From Arenicellales bacterium (GTDB lineage Bacteria > Pseudomonadota > Gammaproteobacteria > BMS3Bbin11), in contig JARFQE010000023.1 in assembly GCA_029287915.1 (NCBI GenBank), positions 16,537 to 80,536 on the forward strand: a stretch of 64,000 nucleotides of DNA, read 5' to 3'. This document shows positions 1 to 11,670 of this stretch, piece by piece. The translations under genes and the position numbers were made by a program. The notes beneath the pieces are model-generated. The model saw only the letters and a list, made by a program, of their open reading frames with translations, did not search any database and was not told where the DNA came from. Every line of letters starts with the position of its first letter. Within the stretch, counting starts at the first letter, position 1.

Positions 1-217
1 CATTTTGGTTGATATCGAGATCCTGTGCACCGAGGGAGATATCATCACGACCATTCAATGCATCAGCTGCACGAGGAATCAGAATATAGGGGGGACAGAT
101 GAGGACTTCCGCATTGGTCACCTCGGCGCGACCATCAGTAATTCCCTTAACCAGGCTAATAGTGCTCTCCGTATCACCATTCATCTTCCAGTTACCAGCA
201 ACCAGGGGACGACGCAT
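1..217 (-). CDS. tpiA: Triosephosphate isomerase, N-terminal part (truncated by window edge)
   Basis: Reverse translation from ATG at 217 reads MRRPLVAGNWKMNGDTESTISLV..., the TpiA GNWKMNG signature; lies upstream of glmM on the same strand. Confidence 0.9.
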   Translation of the reverse strand, partial: MRRPLVAGNWKMNGDTESTISLVKGITDGRAEVTNAEVLICPPYILIPRAADALNGRDDISLGAQDLDINQN

Positions 218-302
218 TTAAAACTCCTTAATGTAATATTTACCAAAACATAATGGGGGCGCAATGGTACTCGTGAAGCAGTTGAAAAGCAATGTAAATT
301 AG

Positions 303-1646
303 CTATTTCGAGGCTGCAGCATCCCGCACAATTTCTGCAAGTGACTCACACTGGCTTTTCACCTGGGCTGCATCAACACCTTCTATCATTACCCTGATCA
401 GCGGTTCTGTCCCCGACGGACGCAACACGACGCGTCCGCGGTCACCCAGATCGCTTTCAACCGCGGCAACTGCATCCTCAATCATTGCGTTATCTGATAA
501 ATCGAACCCACGTGCGATCTCGACATTGATCATCATCTGAGGACAGGTTTCCATCTCAGCAGCAAGTTCAGCCAGCGGCTTGCCACTATCGTGCATAACT
601 TGAAGCACTTCCAGTGCTGCAACAATGCCATCCCCGGTGGTCGATTTGTCGAGGCAGATGATGTGGCCCGAGGATTCTCCACCAAGTTGCCAGTTATTTT
701 CCTTCATCATTTCCAGTACAAATCGGTCACCCACTGCAGAACGCTTGAAATCTATCTTGTTGGCACGCAGTGCCTGTTCCATGCCAAGGTTACTCATCAC
801 AGTGCCGACCACCCCACCCATCAACTCACCTCGCCGGGCCCTTGCCAGCGCCATGATAAGAATCAGCTTGTCACCGTTTACAATCTCACCTTTATGATCA
901 ACCATAATCAGGCGATCGCCATCGCCATCCAGTGCTATGCCAAGATCTGCACCTTGCTGCAATACTTCAGACTGCAATGCAGCGGTATCTGTAGCGCCAA
1001 ATCCATCATTGATATTAAATCCATCAGGCTCGTCGCCGATCACGTGCAACCTTGCCCCAAGCTCAGACAGCACGCTAGGTGCTGTTTGATAACTCGCTCC
1101 ATTGGCACAATCAAGGACAATACTCAATCCATCAAGAGTGACATGGTTTGCAATAGTCGCCTTACAATATTCTATATAACGCCCAGCAGCATCAGGATAA
1201 CGTGTAGCCTTGCCAAGGTCGCGTGAATCAACCGTCCTGACTGGCTGTTCCATCATTTCCTCGATTGCCTTTTCCGTCTCATCGGGCAACTTCTCGCCAG
1301 CAGGTGAAAAGAACTTAATACCGTTATCATAGTATGGATTATGCGAGGCACTAATGACCACACCGGCCTGAGCTCGCGCTGTTCTGGTAAGGTAGGCAAT
1401 CCCGGGCGTCGGCATTGGTCCTAACAGGCTGACGTTGATGCCTGCAGAGATAAGTCCGGCTTCCATAGCCGACTCAAGTAGGTATCCGGATACACGTGTA
1501 TCCTTACCAATGATTATCTTTCCTCGACTCTCACTATTGTGACCAAGCACATTACCGAGAGCCCATCCGAGCTTCATTACAGTTGATGGTGTAATCGGCT
1601 CTTCACCCATTCGACCGCGTATTCCATCTGTACCAAAAAATTTCAT
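303..1646 (-). CDS. glmM: Phosphoglucosamine mutase
   Basis: MKFFGTDGIRGRMGEEPITP, active-site VVISASHNPYYDNGIKFF, DGDGDRLIMVD. Confidence 0.97.
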   Translation of the reverse strand: MKFFGTDGIRGRMGEEPITPSTVMKLGWALGNVLGHNSESRGKIIIGKDTRVSGYLLESAMEAGLISAGINVSLLGPMPTPGIAYLTRTARAQAGVVISASHNPYYDNGIKFFSPAGEKLPDETEKAIEEMMEQPVRTVDSRDLGKATRYPDAAGRYIEYCKATIANHVTLDGLSIVLDCANGASYQTAPSVLSELGARLHVIGDEPDGFNINDGFGATDTAALQSEVLQQGADLGIALDGDGDRLIMVDHKGEIVNGDKLILIMALARARRGELMGGVVGTVMSNLGMEQALRANKIDFKRSAVGDRFVLEMMKENNWQLGGESSGHIICLDKSTTGDGIVAALEVLQVMHDSGKPLAELAAEMETCPQMMINVEIARGFDLSDNAMIEDAVAAVESDLGDRGRVVLRPSGTEPLIRVMIEGVDAAQVKSQCESLAEIVRDAAASK

Positions 1647-2497
1647 TGACTCTGTATTCCCCCTTTTTTCTCTGTTAAAACAGCTTCCAGCATACGAATC
1701 GCTTGACTGGTTTCTTTAACATCATGCACCCGGACAATATTGGCACCATTCATCACTGCTAACAAGGCCAGTGCAATGCTCGCACAGGTCCTTTCATCTA
1801 CAGCCAGACCCAGTGTCTGCCCTATTACACTTTTGCGAGAAAGCCCGACTAGAATGGGTAAATCATGTTTCCTGATCCTCTCCAGTTCATTCAGAAGTGC
1901 GAAATTCTGCTGCTGGGTTTTACCAAAACCAAAACCAGGGTCGATTATCAGCCTGCTGATGTCTATTCCGGCCTGCGCGCAGGCATCGATACGCTTTGAC
2001 AGAAAACCCCTGACATCAGCAACAACATCATCATATACAGGATTATGCTGCATTGATTTCGGCTGCCCCTGCATATGCATGAGGCAAATGGGGACAGACG
2101 TTTTTGCCGCTACCTGCAGTGCACCTTTGTCAGTTAGCGCCCGTACGTCATTGATCATGCCAGCTCCTGCACAGATAGCTGCCTCCATCACTTTAGCTTT
2201 AGATGTGTCAATCGAGATCATCACATCAAAACGATCAGAGACGGCCTTTATAACAGGTATTACCCGTTGCATTTCTTCGTCTGCTGAAACAGCAGAGGCA
2301 CCGGGTCGTGTTGATTCACCACCAATATCGATGATATCGGCACCTTCAGCGATCATCCTCGCAGCATGATCAATAGACTGGTTGACAGAAAAAAAAAGAC
2401 CCCCGTCCGAAAAGGAATCAGGGGTCACATTAAGAATGCCCATGATAGCTGCTCGACCCGTCTGCACGAGTGCTGAGCCATCTGACTTTCGTATCAT
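1643..2497 (-). CDS. folP: Dihydropteroate synthase
   Basis: IMGILNVTPDSFSDGG, DIGGESTRPGA; overlaps glmM start. Confidence 0.97.
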   Translation of the reverse strand: MIRKSDGSALVQTGRAAIMGILNVTPDSFSDGGLFFSVNQSIDHAARMIAEGADIIDIGGESTRPGASAVSADEEMQRVIPVIKAVSDRFDVMISIDTSKAKVMEAAICAGAGMINDVRALTDKGALQVAAKTSVPICLMHMQGQPKSMQHNPVYDDVVADVRGFLSKRIDACAQAGIDISRLIIDPGFGFGKTQQQNFALLNELERIRKHDLPILVGLSRKSVIGQTLGLAVDERTCASIALALLAVMNGANIVRVHDVKETSQAIRMLEAVLTEKKGGIQSQ

Positions 2498-2505
2498 GTT
2501 ATATC

Positions 2506-4416
2506 TTAGTGCTCGCCAGCAGGTTCATCCATTTTTGCTTCGGGGCCCTTTTTATCACTCTTATCACTGGGTGAATCGTTACCGGTAACATTCTTACCGG
2601 AATAGTCGCTAGGTGGCTTCGGTTCTTTACCATCCATTATGTCATTTATCTGATCTGAATCAATGGTTTCCCATTCAAGCAATGCCTTCGCCATGATATC
2701 CATCTTGTCCTTATTTTCCTCAATAATCTGTCGAGCCCGGGCATATTGTTCATCAATAATTCGGCGAATCTCCTTATCCACTAGTTCAGCTGTGGAATTG
2801 CTGAGGTTTTTATGTGTCGTCACATCTCTGCCAAGAAAGACCTCACTTTCATTTTCACCATAAACACGTGTCCCCATCAGATCACTCATGCCCCAGCGCA
2901 CGACCATATTCCTTGCCAGTTCCGTAGCACGCTCAAAATCATTTGATGCTCCGGTTGTCATCTGGTTCATGAAGAGCTCTTCGCCGATGCGCCCTCCCAT
3001 TAGCACGGCAATAGTAGACAGCAAATAGCTACGCGTGTGGCTGTAACGATCTTCTACCGGTAGCTGCATGGTCACACCGAGAGCCCTGCCTCGAGGAATG
3101 ATAGTTACCTTGTGGACTGGATCAGTTCCGGGCAGAACTTTGGCCACAATTGCATGACCAGCTTCATGGTAGGCGGTATTACGCCTTTCTTCTTCCGGCA
3201 TAATAATAGATCGTCGCTCGACACCCATTATAATCTTGTCTTTAGCCAGCTCGAACTGCTCCATATTTACCGTACGCATGTTCGCCCTGGCAGCAAACAG
3301 GGCAGCCTCATTGATCAGATTGGCCAAATCAGCACCGGAAAAGCCCGGTGTACCACGTGCAATAATGCTGGCATCTACATCATCAGCTACCGGCACCTTG
3401 CGCATGTGAACTTTAAGTATCTGTTCTCTACCGCGAATGTCAGGCAGCGGGACAAAAACCTGGCGATCAAAACGACCGGGCCTAAGTAGTGCCGGATCAA
3501 GCACGTCTGGGCGGTTAGTTGCGGCTATAACAATAACGCCTTCATTTCCTTCAAAACCGTCCATTTCTACCAGTAGCTGGTTCAACGTCTGTTCGCGTTC
3601 ATCATGTCCGCCACCAAGCCCGGCTCCACGATGGCGTCCAACAGCATCTATTTCATCAATAAATATAATGCATGGAGCATGTTTCTTGGCCTGATCGAAC
3701 ATGTCACGTACACGTGAGGCACCGACACCAACAAACATTTCGACAAAATCAGAACCTGAAATGGTAAAGAAGGGAACCTTAGCCTCACCTGCTATTGCTC
3801 TTGCCAACAGGGTTTTACCTGTGCCGGGAGACCCTGTCATCAATACTCCGCGTGGTATTTTGCCACCCAGTTTCTGAAAACGTGACGGGTCGCGCAGGAA
3901 TTCGACAAGTTCTGCTACCTCTTCCTTTGCTTCTTCAACGCCTGCGACATCTTCGAAGGTTACCTTGTTCTTGTCTTCTGTAAGCATACGAGCCTTGCTT
4001 TTGCCAAAGCTCATGGCACCCCGTCCACCACCGCCCTGCATCTGTCGCATGAAGAATATCCATACACCTATCAGCAGTAAGAGTGGGAACCAGCTGATAA
4101 ATATACTCATCAGCAAGGAAGGTTGTTCGGGTTCTTTCGCATCAACGACTACACCGTTTTTGAGCAGATCATTGATCAAATCCGGATCATCCGGGGCATA
4201 GGTTGTGATGGTTGAACCATCCTGACGCGTCGCTGTGATATTGCGGCCGGCGATAACTACTTTACTAACCTGGCCCTGTTTCACATCTGTCAGAAATGAC
4301 GAATATTCAAGCTTCGTAGAGCTACCAAGCTGACGTGGCGCAAAGTTATTAAATATGGTCATTAATACAACAGCAATGACCAGCCACATAACAAGATTTT
4401 TAGAGATATTATTCAA
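2506..4416 (-). CDS. ftsH: ATP-dependent zinc metalloprotease FtsH
   Basis: [21 protein letters not shown] region, HEAGH zinc motif. Confidence 0.98.
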   Translation of the reverse strand: MNNISKNLVMWLVIAVVLMTIFNNFAPRQLGSSTKLEYSSFLTDVKQGQVSKVVIAGRNITATRQDGSTITTYAPDDPDLINDLLKNGVVVDAKEPEQPSLLMSIFISWFPLLLLIGVWIFFMRQMQGGGGRGAMSFGKSKARMLTEDKNKVTFEDVAGVEEAKEEVAELVEFLRDPSRFQKLGGKIPRGVLMTGSPGTGKTLLARAIAGEAKVPFFTISGSDFVEMFVGVGASRVRDMFDQAKKHAPCIIFIDEIDAVGRHRGAGLGGGHDEREQTLNQLLVEMDGFEGNEGVIVIAATNRPDVLDPALLRPGRFDRQVFVPLPDIRGREQILKVHMRKVPVADDVDASIIARGTPGFSGADLANLINEAALFAARANMRTVNMEQFELAKDKIIMGVERRSIIMPEEERRNTAYHEAGHAIVAKVLPGTDPVHKVTIIPRGRALGVTMQLPVEDRYSHTRSYLLSTIAVLMGGRIGEELFMNQMTTGASNDFERATELARNMVVRWGMSDLMGTRVYGENESEVFLGRDVTTHKNLSNSTAELVDKEIRRIIDEQYARARQIIEENKDKMDIMAKALLEWETIDSDQINDIMDGKEPKPPSDYSGKNVTGNDSPSDKSDKKGPEAKMDEPAGEH

Positions 4417-4530
4417 ACTACTGCCTCAATATTAAAAATTGTGCTACCAGTTTATTTTGCCCTGCTGCGTACTGGGTTTCAATAACAAAACACCTACAAA
4501 CTACAGGTAACTCATGACATAGGCGGTTTA

Positions 4531-5187
4531 TTAAACCTTGAAACCTCTTGCAAGAAGGTAGACTTCAGCACTGCGGGAGCGCGATGCCCCGGGCTTTCTT
4601 ACTGCGACAGAACGGAACTGTGTTAATAATTCCTGTCGCAACTGATCAAACCCGCTGCCTTGAAAAACTTTCATCAATAATACACCGTCTTCTGCCAGTA
4701 CCGTACGACTCCAGTCTAGTACAATTTCGGCGAGACCAATTGATCTGGCTTGATCTACCGAATCTATACCACTTATATTGGGGGCCATATCAGATAAAAC
4801 AAGATCAACGCTTTTATTGTCAAATAATTCATTGATTCGGTCTCGAATTACCGCATCAGTAAAATCACCCTGAATTATTTCCACTCCATCTATCGCATCA
4901 ATGGGAAGCAGGTCTACAGCGACCAGACGGGATTTTTTACCAAGTCGCGTGCGCGCATACTGACACCAGCCCCCCGGGGCTGCACCAAGGTCGACGACAT
5001 TCAAACCGGGCCGTAGCAGTTTATCCTTTTTATCGATCTGTTCCAGCTTGTAAGCAGACCTTGCGCGATAACCTGCCTTTTTCGCCTTCTTGACATAACT
5101 GTCGTTCAAATGCTCATTCATCCAGTTACGGCCAAAACGATGTTTTTTGTTTTTTCTCATTTTCAGGCCCCTGTTATCAAAGCACAA
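4531..5187 (-). CDS. rlmE: 23S rRNA (uridine-2'-O-) methyltransferase RlmE/FtsJ
   Basis: VVDLGAAPGGWCQYA, LVLSDMAPNISG; next to ftsH. Start may be internal (MRKNKKHRFGRNWMNEH). Confidence 0.95.
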   Translation of the reverse strand: MCFDNRGLKMRKNKKHRFGRNWMNEHLNDSYVKKAKKAGYRARSAYKLEQIDKKDKLLRPGLNVVDLGAAPGGWCQYARTRLGKKSRLVAVDLLPIDAIDGVEIIQGDFTDAVIRDRINELFDNKSVDLVLSDMAPNISGIDSVDQARSIGLAEIVLDWSRTVLAEDGVLLMKVFQGSGFDQLRQELLTQFRSVAVRKPGASRSRSAEVYLLARGFKV

Positions 5188-5271
5188 TAATATTCATCAC
5201 TGATGAGAAAATATGTGCTATTCATTGTACAATCCCTGGCTACGATTCTGGCTATAACATATGGAGTTTAA

Positions 5272-5565
5272 ATGTCTCTGAGCCGCAAACAAACTACATA
5301 TTTGCGTAGCCTTGCGCATCCATTATCTGCGATAGTCACCATTGGCGGATCCGGCCTCACCGAGGCAGTATTGGCCGAACTGGAATCAACGCTTGATCAT
5401 CATGAATTGTTGAAAATCAGAATTTCATCTGACAACAGGGACTTGCGCAATAAGCTAGCTCAGGATATCTGCTCGGCAACAAATGCAGAAGCAGTTCAAC
5501 AGATTGGAAAGGTACTAATTATCTTTCGGCCGAGTGATAAGCAAAAAATCAAGCTTCCTACCTGA
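5272..5565 (+). CDS. yhbY: YhbY-family (CRS1/YhbY) ribosome-associated RNA-binding protein
   Basis: LRSLAHPLSAIVTIGGSGLTEAVLAELESTLDHHELLKIRI; divergent from rlmE. Confidence 0.93.
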   Translation: MSLSRKQTTYLRSLAHPLSAIVTIGGSGLTEAVLAELESTLDHHELLKIRISSDNRDLRNKLAQDICSATNAEAVQQIGKVLIIFRPSDKQKIKLPT

Positions 5566-5580
5566 TAATCAGCCTTTTAG

Positions 5581-5610
5581 ATACTCATAGATACTCATAG
5601 ATACTCATAG
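5581..5610. repeat. Three perfect tandem copies of ATACTCATAG
   Basis: atactcatag atactcatag atactcatag read directly. Confidence 0.95.
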
Positions 5611-5614
5611 ATCC

Positions 5615-6112
5615 TCAGCAAACCTCTTCAGGCTGGCGAATGACCAGTAATAAGCCGAGTAAACTGACCAGCAGATAAAGACCACTGGCAATTCCATGTA
5701 GCAATGCGAATCTGCTATGTAATTCTGTGCCTTCTCGTAAAGCACTCCCTGCCATTTCTCTTAAAGCAGCTATTTCGGGTGTCAGAAAAAATAGATTAAT
5801 TGAAATAAAAACTGTTATTAATAAAAGTACGGCATATCGCCATTTTGCCTGATCAATAAAAAAATAAGTGACCGCGAGTAGCAGCGCGAATATCAGCCCT
5901 AGCCAGCTCAAAAAGATAAATAGCTGTCCTGCCACGTTACCTGCCATTTGATGACTCGGCAGCTGCTGAAACAGTACCGGTACTACAATATAGCCAACAG
6001 TCCAGAGCCCACCAATCCAGAATGTCAGAATAATACGTTGGAGATTGACCAGTACGCGGAAAATGCGTTTACCGCTGAATCTGGAATCATCCACTTCAGA
6101 TGTATTTGACAC
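5615..6112 (-). CDS. DUF4149-like small membrane protein
   Basis: Four hydrophobic segments; overlaps the end of greA as in related gammaproteobacterial loci. Confidence 0.7.
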   Translation of the reverse strand: MSNTSEVDDSRFSGKRIFRVLVNLQRIILTFWIGGLWTVGYIVVPVLFQQLPSHQMAGNVAGQLFIFLSWLGLIFALLLAVTYFFIDQAKWRYAVLLLITVFISINLFFLTPEIAALREMAGSALREGTELHSRFALLHGIASGLYLLVSLLGLLLVIRQPEEVC

Positions 6113-6572
6113 TCAGAATCTCATACGTCGTTACTCCAGCAGGAGTTTGCACATCGACTTCATCGCCCTCTTCCTTGCCAATTAATGCACGTGCGATAGG
6201 AGAACTTACAGATATTCTTGATTTCTCAATATCCGACTCAAGATCACCAACAATCTGATAGGTGACTTCTTCTTCAGTTGAGATATTTAATAATTCTACA
6301 GTGGCGCCGAAAACAATGCGTCCTCCTGTATCGAGACTGGTGGGGTCGATAATCTGTGCCTGGCCCAGAGCGCTATCGAGTTCCTTGATGCGGCCTTCTA
6401 TAAAGCCCTGTTCTTCTCTAGCTGCATGATACTCGGCATTTTCAGACAGGTCACCATGTGCACGTGCCTCAGCAATAGCATCAATTATCCGTGGGCGATC
6501 AACTTTTTTCAGTCGCTTTAGCTCTTCACGTAAACGCTCGGCCCCCTGGCTGGTCAATGGCATACTGATCAT
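6096..6572 (-). CDS. greA: Transcription elongation factor GreA
   Basis: [53 protein letters not shown]. Confidence 0.98.
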   Translation of the reverse strand: MISMPLTSQGAERLREELKRLKKVDRPRIIDAIAEARAHGDLSENAEYHAAREEQGFIEGRIKELDSALGQAQIIDPTSLDTGGRIVFGATVELLNISTEEEVTYQIVGDLESDIEKSRISVSSPIARALIGKEEGDEVDVQTPAGVTTYEILSVKYI

Positions 6573-6619
6573 TTCTCATTCCTTCATTACTGCAATTCAA
6601 ACGTTAGCATACATAAAAG

Positions 6620-9600
6620 CTATTTCAGTGTCTTGTGCAAGTCCTGTAGCTTATAGACGGTAATATCATTACTGGCACGATGCGCCTCGACTGCCGCTTT
6701 GGCGGCAGCAAGCGTTGTGAAGTTAGTTACCTTGTGAAGCAATGCCTCACGGCGAATTGTATACGAGTCTTTCAGGCTTCGCTTACCTTCAGTGGTATTG
6801 ATAACTATGTCTATTTCATCATTTTTAATCATATCAACAATATGTGGTCGACCTTCAAGAACCTTATTGACCTGCCTAACTTTGACGCCTGCTGCTTCGA
6901 TGACTCTTGCAGTGCCACGAGTTGCCAGTATGTCAAAACCATGTCCCGCCAGGTAACGAGCGACTTCTACAACCCTTGCCTGATCCACGTCACGCACGCT
7001 GATAAAGGCCTTGCCATAATCAGGTATATCAGCACCTGCCGCTTTTTGTGCCTTATCGAAGGCCTCGCCAAATGATTTTCCTACACCCATGACTTCTCCG
7101 GTAGATTTCATCTCTGGACCCAAAACGGGATCGACACCCGGGAATTTGATAAAGGGGAAAACAGCCTCTTTAACTGAATAGTATTGCGGAATTATTTCAC
7201 CAGTAATACCCTGATCAGCCAGGCTGATGCCTGTCATACAGCGAGCACCAATTTTAGCCAGAGGGCGCGACGTCGCTTTTGACACAAAAGGAACTGTGCG
7301 TGAGGCACGAGGATTGACCTCAAGCAGATAAATATCATCACCTTTGACTGCAAACTGGATATTCATCAGCCCACGAACACCAACAGCCAGCGCAAGGCTG
7401 GTAGCCTGCTCACGTAAGCGCTGGATAATACTCTCTGGCAAACTAAATGGAGGTAATGAACAGGAGGAATCACCGGAATGCACACCGGCCTCTTCAATGT
7501 GCTCCATGATCCCGCCGATAACAACATCTTTGCCATCACAGACTGCATCGAGATCAACTTCTATAGCATCATTTAGAAAGCGATCCAGCAGCACAGGAGA
7601 ATCATTTGAAACCTCTATAGCTACCGACATATAGTTATCCAGATCCTCTATATTATGCACAATCTCCATTGCCCTGCCGCCAAGCACATAAGACGGTCTT
7701 ACTACCAGAGGAAAGCCAATCTCATCTGCACCGACCAGGGCCTCCTCGCGGCTGCGCGCGGTGCGGTTGGGTGGTTGCAATAAGCCAAGATCTTCAACCA
7801 GCTTTTGAAAGCGCTCTCGATCTTCTGCCAGGTCAATAGAATCTGGAGAGGTGCCAATGATTTTAGCCCCGGCAGCTTCAAGATCTTCGGCCAGCTTCAG
7901 AGGAGTCTGTCCACCATATTGCACAATTACGCCAGTTGGGTTTTCGATATGGATTATTTCCAGCACATCTTCCAGCGTCAGTGGCTCGAAATATAAACGG
8001 TCTGAGGTATCAAAATCTGTTGATACCGTCTCAGGATTACAGTTCACCATAATGGTCTGATAACCATCATCTCGGCAAACCTGTGCTGCATGAACACAAC
8101 AGTAATCGAACTCTATGCCCTGACCGATGCGGTTGGGGCCGCCACCAAGTACCATAATTTTGCTGCAACTGTCAGGATTTGATTCACATTCTTCTTCGTA
8201 GGTTGAATACAGGTACGCCGTTGCACTTGCAAATTCAGCGGCACAGGTATCAACGCGCTTATACACTGGACGGATATTAAAAGAATGACGCAGTGCACGA
8301 AATTCATGCTCACTAATGCCCAGTAGCCTTGCCAAACGTAAATCAGAAAACCCTTTGCGTTTCCATGTTCGTACCTGGTCTGCTTGCAGTTTTTGCTTAT
8401 CAAGCCCACGTATCTGCTGTTCTATCAGAATCAACTGTTCGATCTGGTGCAGAAACCATATGTCTATGCGGGTGAGCTCATGTATTTCATCCAGTGACAT
8501 GCCAGCACGTATTGCTTCGGCCAGATACCAGATACGGTAACTGCCCGGGACACGCAATTCCTTATACAGTGTTGCTTTTAGTTCATCAGGTTCTGTTTCT
8601 GTACAAATTTCATCAAAGCCATCGGTACCAATCTCAAGACCCCGTAGCGCCTTCTGCAATGATTCCTGGAATGTTCTCCCGATCGCCATCACTTCACCTA
8701 CAGATTTCATCTGCGTCGTCAGGGTACTATTTGCTGCCGGGAATTTCTCAAAATCAAAGCGCGGGAATTTGGTCACCACATAGTCGATACTGGGCTCGAA
8801 TGAGGCTGGCATGGCTCCACCGGTGATCTCGTTCTGCAATTCGTCAAGGGTATAGCCAACGGCAAGTTTGGCTGCAACTTTTGCAATTGGGAATCCGGTA
8901 GCTTTCGATGCAAGTGCAGATGAGCGAGAAACGCGTGGATTCATTTCAATGACGATCATGCGTCCATTATCGGGATTAATCGCATACTGTACATTTGACC
9001 CACCGGTATCGACACCAATCTCACGCAACACCGCAATACTGGCATCGCGCATCAGTTGATATTCTTTATCTGTCAATGTTTGCGCAGGCGCAATGGTAAT
9101 GGAATCACCGGTGTGCACGCCCATCGGATCAAAATTTTCAATGGAACAGACAATAATGACGTTGTCCGCGCGATCGCGCACCACCTCCATTTCGAATTCT
9201 TTCCAGCCCAGTATGGACTCCTCAATCAACAGCTCACTGGTAGGTGATGCTTCAAAACCGCGGTCACAAAGATCATAATATTCTTCGCGGTTATAGGCAA
9301 TTCCACCACCGGTCCCGCCCATGGTAAACGATGGACGAATGATGGCAGGAAATCCAACCATGGCCATGATCTGCTCAGCCTCTTCCATATTGTGGACGAT
9401 AGCTCCACGGGCTGTCTCAAGGCCGATAGCCTCCATGGCTTGACGAAAAAGTTCACGATCCTCAGCTTTGTCTATAGCTTCACGTGATGCACCAATCATC
9501 GCGACACCATAGCGATCGAGCACCCCCTGACTGACCAGATCAAGAGCACAGTTCAGTGCAGTCTGACCACCCATAGTCGGCAACAGGGCATCGGGTCTCT

Positions 9601-9841
9601 CGATCTCGATTATTTTTGCAACAGACTCCCACATAATGGGTTCGATGTAGGTCGAATCGGCCATGTCCGGATCAGTCATGATAGTTGCAGGATTCGAGTT
9701 AACGAGAATGACTCGATAACCCTCTTCTTTTAGAGCCTTGCAGGCCTGTGCACCGGAATAATCAAACTCGCAGGCCTGTCCAATGATAATCGGGCCAGCG
9801 CCAATGATCAGGACACTTTTTATATCATCACGGCGTGGCAT
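6620..9841 (-). CDS. carB: Carbamoyl-phosphate synthase large subunit
   Basis: [37 protein letters not shown]; duplicated ATP-grasp halves. Confidence 0.99.
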   Translation of the reverse strand: MPRRDDIKSVLIIGAGPIIIGQACEFDYSGAQACKALKEEGYRVILVNSNPATIMTDPDMADSTYIEPIMWESVAKIIEIERPDALLPTMGGQTALNCALDLVSQGVLDRYGVAMIGASREAIDKAEDRELFRQAMEAIGLETARGAIVHNMEEAEQIMAMVGFPAIIRPSFTMGGTGGGIAYNREEYYDLCDRGFEASPTSELLIEESILGWKEFEMEVVRDRADNVIIVCSIENFDPMGVHTGDSITIAPAQTLTDKEYQLMRDASIAVLREIGVDTGGSNVQYAINPDNGRMIVIEMNPRVSRSSALASKATGFPIAKVAAKLAVGYTLDELQNEITGGAMPASFEPSIDYVVTKFPRFDFEKFPAANSTLTTQMKSVGEVMAIGRTFQESLQKALRGLEIGTDGFDEICTETEPDELKATLYKELRVPGSYRIWYLAEAIRAGMSLDEIHELTRIDIWFLHQIEQLILIEQQIRGLDKQKLQADQVRTWKRKGFSDLRLARLLGISEHEFRALRHSFNIRPVYKRVDTCAAEFASATAYLYSTYEEECESNPDSCSKIMVLGGGPNRIGQGIEFDYCCVHAAQVCRDDGYQTIMVNCNPETVSTDFDTSDRLYFEPLTLEDVLEIIHIENPTGVIVQYGGQTPLKLAEDLEAAGAKIIGTSPDSIDLAEDRERFQKLVEDLGLLQPPNRTARSREEALVGADEIGFPLVVRPSYVLGGRAMEIVHNIEDLDNYMSVAIEVSNDSPVLLDRFLNDAIEVDLDAVCDGKDVVIGGIMEHIEEAGVHSGDSSCSLPPFSLPESIIQRLREQATSLALAVGVRGLMNIQFAVKGDDIYLLEVNPRASRTVPFVSKATSRPLAKIGARCMTGISLADQGITGEIIPQYYSVKEAVFPFIKFPGVDPVLGPEMKSTGEVMGVGKSFGEAFDKAQKAAGADIPDYGKAFISVRDVDQARVVEVARYLAGHGFDILATRGTARVIEAAGVKVRQVNKVLEGRPHIVDMIKNDEIDIVINTTEGKRSLKDSYTIRREALLHKVTNFTTLAAAKAAVEAHRASNDITVYKLQDLHKTLK

Positions 9842-9845
9842 AGTA

Positions 9846-10991
9846 TTATGCTTTTGCCTCGCTTGTTTTACTTTGATTCATGTTGTTGATGAAGCGATCA
9901 AACAATGGGCTGACATCGTGCGGGCCAGGGCTGCCTTCCGGGTGACCCTGGAAAGAAAAAGCGGGATGATCTACGCGTTCAATTCCCTGAATAGTATGAT
10001 CAAACAATGAGCGGTGAGTGACTTTAAGACACTCTGGCAAATTTTCTTCAGCGACAGCAAAGCCATGATTCTGGCTGGTAATCATTACACGTCTGCTGTC
10101 AAGGTCCTGAACAGGATGATTACCGCCATGGTGTCCAAATTTCATTTTTTCAGTCTGCGCACCAGAAGCAAGGGCTAGCAGCTGGTGACCCAGACAGATT
10201 CCAAAGACGGGAATATCTGTAGCGACAATTTGTTCAATCGCGGTGACGGCATAGTCACAGGGCTCAGGATCCCCCGGGCCATTAGACAGGAACACACCAT
10301 CGGGTTTCATTGCCAGCACATCGCTGGCTGCTGTGGTTGCTGGCACTACGGTGACATTGCAGCCGCGATCTGTAAGCATGCGGAGAATGTTACGCTTCAC
10401 ACCAAAGTCATACGCAACCACACGATACTTCTCTCCAGCACCGGCCCGGTAACCTGATTCCAGTTCCCAACCACCTTGATTCCATGCGATAAGCGCTTCT
10501 GTAGTTACCTCGCGCGCAAGGTCCATTCCGCTCAAGCCTGGAAACTCTTTAGCCATACTGACAGCTTTATCAACATCAAGGTTTTCACCCGCAGCAACAC
10601 ATCCAGCCTGTGCACCATTTTCACGCAGTAATCGCGTCAGACGACGAGTATCAATCTCGGCAATGGCAACTAGTTGATGATCTTGAAGAAAAGATTGCAG
10701 TGATTTTTCTGCACGCCAGCTTCTGTGGACATCAGGCAGATCACGAATAATCAGACCAGCTGCATGTACATGGTCAGATTCAAAATCTTCGTTATTTGTG
10801 CCGGTATTGCCTATATGCGGATACGTCAGTGTCACCAGTTGGCGACAGTAGGAAGGGTCAGTTAGAATTTCCTGATAGCCCGTCATTGAAGTATTGAATA
10901 CAACCTCACCTGTAGAATAACCCTTGACGCCCACGGCGCTTCCATGGAACAGGCTACCATCTTCCAGGGCCAGGACTGCAGGGACAGACAA
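9846..10991 (-). CDS. carA: Carbamoyl-phosphate synthase small subunit (TTG start at 10991)
   Basis: [18 protein letters not shown], glutaminase [13 protein letters not shown]; initiation codon reads TTG. Confidence 0.97.
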   Translation of the reverse strand: MSVPAVLALEDGSLFHGSAVGVKGYSTGEVVFNTSMTGYQEILTDPSYCRQLVTLTYPHIGNTGTNNEDFESDHVHAAGLIIRDLPDVHRSWRAEKSLQSFLQDHQLVAIAEIDTRRLTRLLRENGAQAGCVAAGENLDVDKAVSMAKEFPGLSGMDLAREVTTEALIAWNQGGWELESGYRAGAGEKYRVVAYDFGVKRNILRMLTDRGCNVTVVPATTAASDVLAMKPDGVFLSNGPGDPEPCDYAVTAIEQIVATDIPVFGICLGHQLLALASGAQTEKMKFGHHGGNHPVQDLDSRRVMITSQNHGFAVAEENLPECLKVTHRSLFDHTIQGIERVDHPAFSFQGHPEGSPGPHDVSPLFDRFINNMNQSKTSEAKA

Positions 10992-11018
10992 GGTTTTTCT
11001 CCGTTCATTACGTAGAAA

Positions 11019-11047
11019 AACGGGAGTTGCGATTCGCTTCTCCCGTT
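11019..11047 (-). terminator. Terminator-like hairpin with U-tract in the carA leader (possible attenuator)
   Basis: Minus strand AACGGGAG-AAGCGAATCGCAA-CTCCCGTT followed by TTTCT; about 28 nt upstream of the carA start. Confidence 0.65.
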
Positions 11048-11203
11048 AATCAACAGATGTTTGTTACTGTGCAGATTCTAGTCGATTAGTCACTACAAAA
11101 TCAATCGAGCTTTAATCTATTTTCATAGCACTTATCCTGTTTTGCTGTTGTCTCGCATTTTAAGATAAAGTATTGAACAAGCATTATTCAGATACAGGGG
11201 AGT

Positions 11204-11590
11204 ATGACAAACCCGATGAAACTTCATCAACAATTGACGCCGAATATGAACACTATTCGAGCATTTGAACCCGGCAGGATTCGGATTAATAACGAGGAGT
11301 ACTACAACAGCCTGATCGTGACTGCCGAAAAGGTTGAAAAAAACTGGCAGATAAAACACCCAGAACAAATAACCGAGAACCACATAGCTGAATTTTTAAA
11401 ATACAAACCGGAGATAATTTTAATTGGCACTGGGCACCGGCACCATTTTCTAGACCCTGTGATCAGTCTTGCAGCCAATCAGCATGGCCTCGGTATAGAG
11501 ATTATGACAACAGAAGCCGCCTGTCACACTTATAACATTCTGCTGGGAGAGGACCGTGCAGTGCTCGCAGCATTGATTATTGAAAATTAG
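11204..11590 (+). CDS. Mth938-like / DUF498 domain protein
   Basis: YYNSLIVTAEKV...ILIGTGHRHHFLDPVISLAANQHGLGIEIMTTEAACHTYNILLGEDRAVLAALI pattern. Confidence 0.85.
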   Translation: MTNPMKLHQQLTPNMNTIRAFEPGRIRINNEEYYNSLIVTAEKVEKNWQIKHPEQITENHIAEFLKYKPEIILIGTGHRHHFLDPVISLAANQHGLGIEIMTTEAACHTYNILLGEDRAVLAALIIEN

Positions 11591-11670
11591 ATCGGAGCTT
11601 AAACCTGCAGAATATTATCTGCACTAAAACAACTTGATCTAGTAACCCAGTGGAATTTTAATACCTGGTA

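Noticed and set aside
591-1226. Long plus-strand ORF opposite glmM
   Set aside because: Antisense to a strongly conserved gene; low-complexity His/Cys/Gln-rich translation with no domain. The same applies to most plus-strand ORFs opposite ftsH, carB, pheT, thrS and kefB.
5581-5610. Possible CRISPR-like repeat
   Set aside because: Units are 10 bp and contiguous with no spacers and no cas genes nearby; a simple tandem repeat.
11132-11383. 83-aa minus-strand ORF overlapping the DUF498 gene start
   Set aside because: Antisense to a recognisable conserved protein; no supporting motif.
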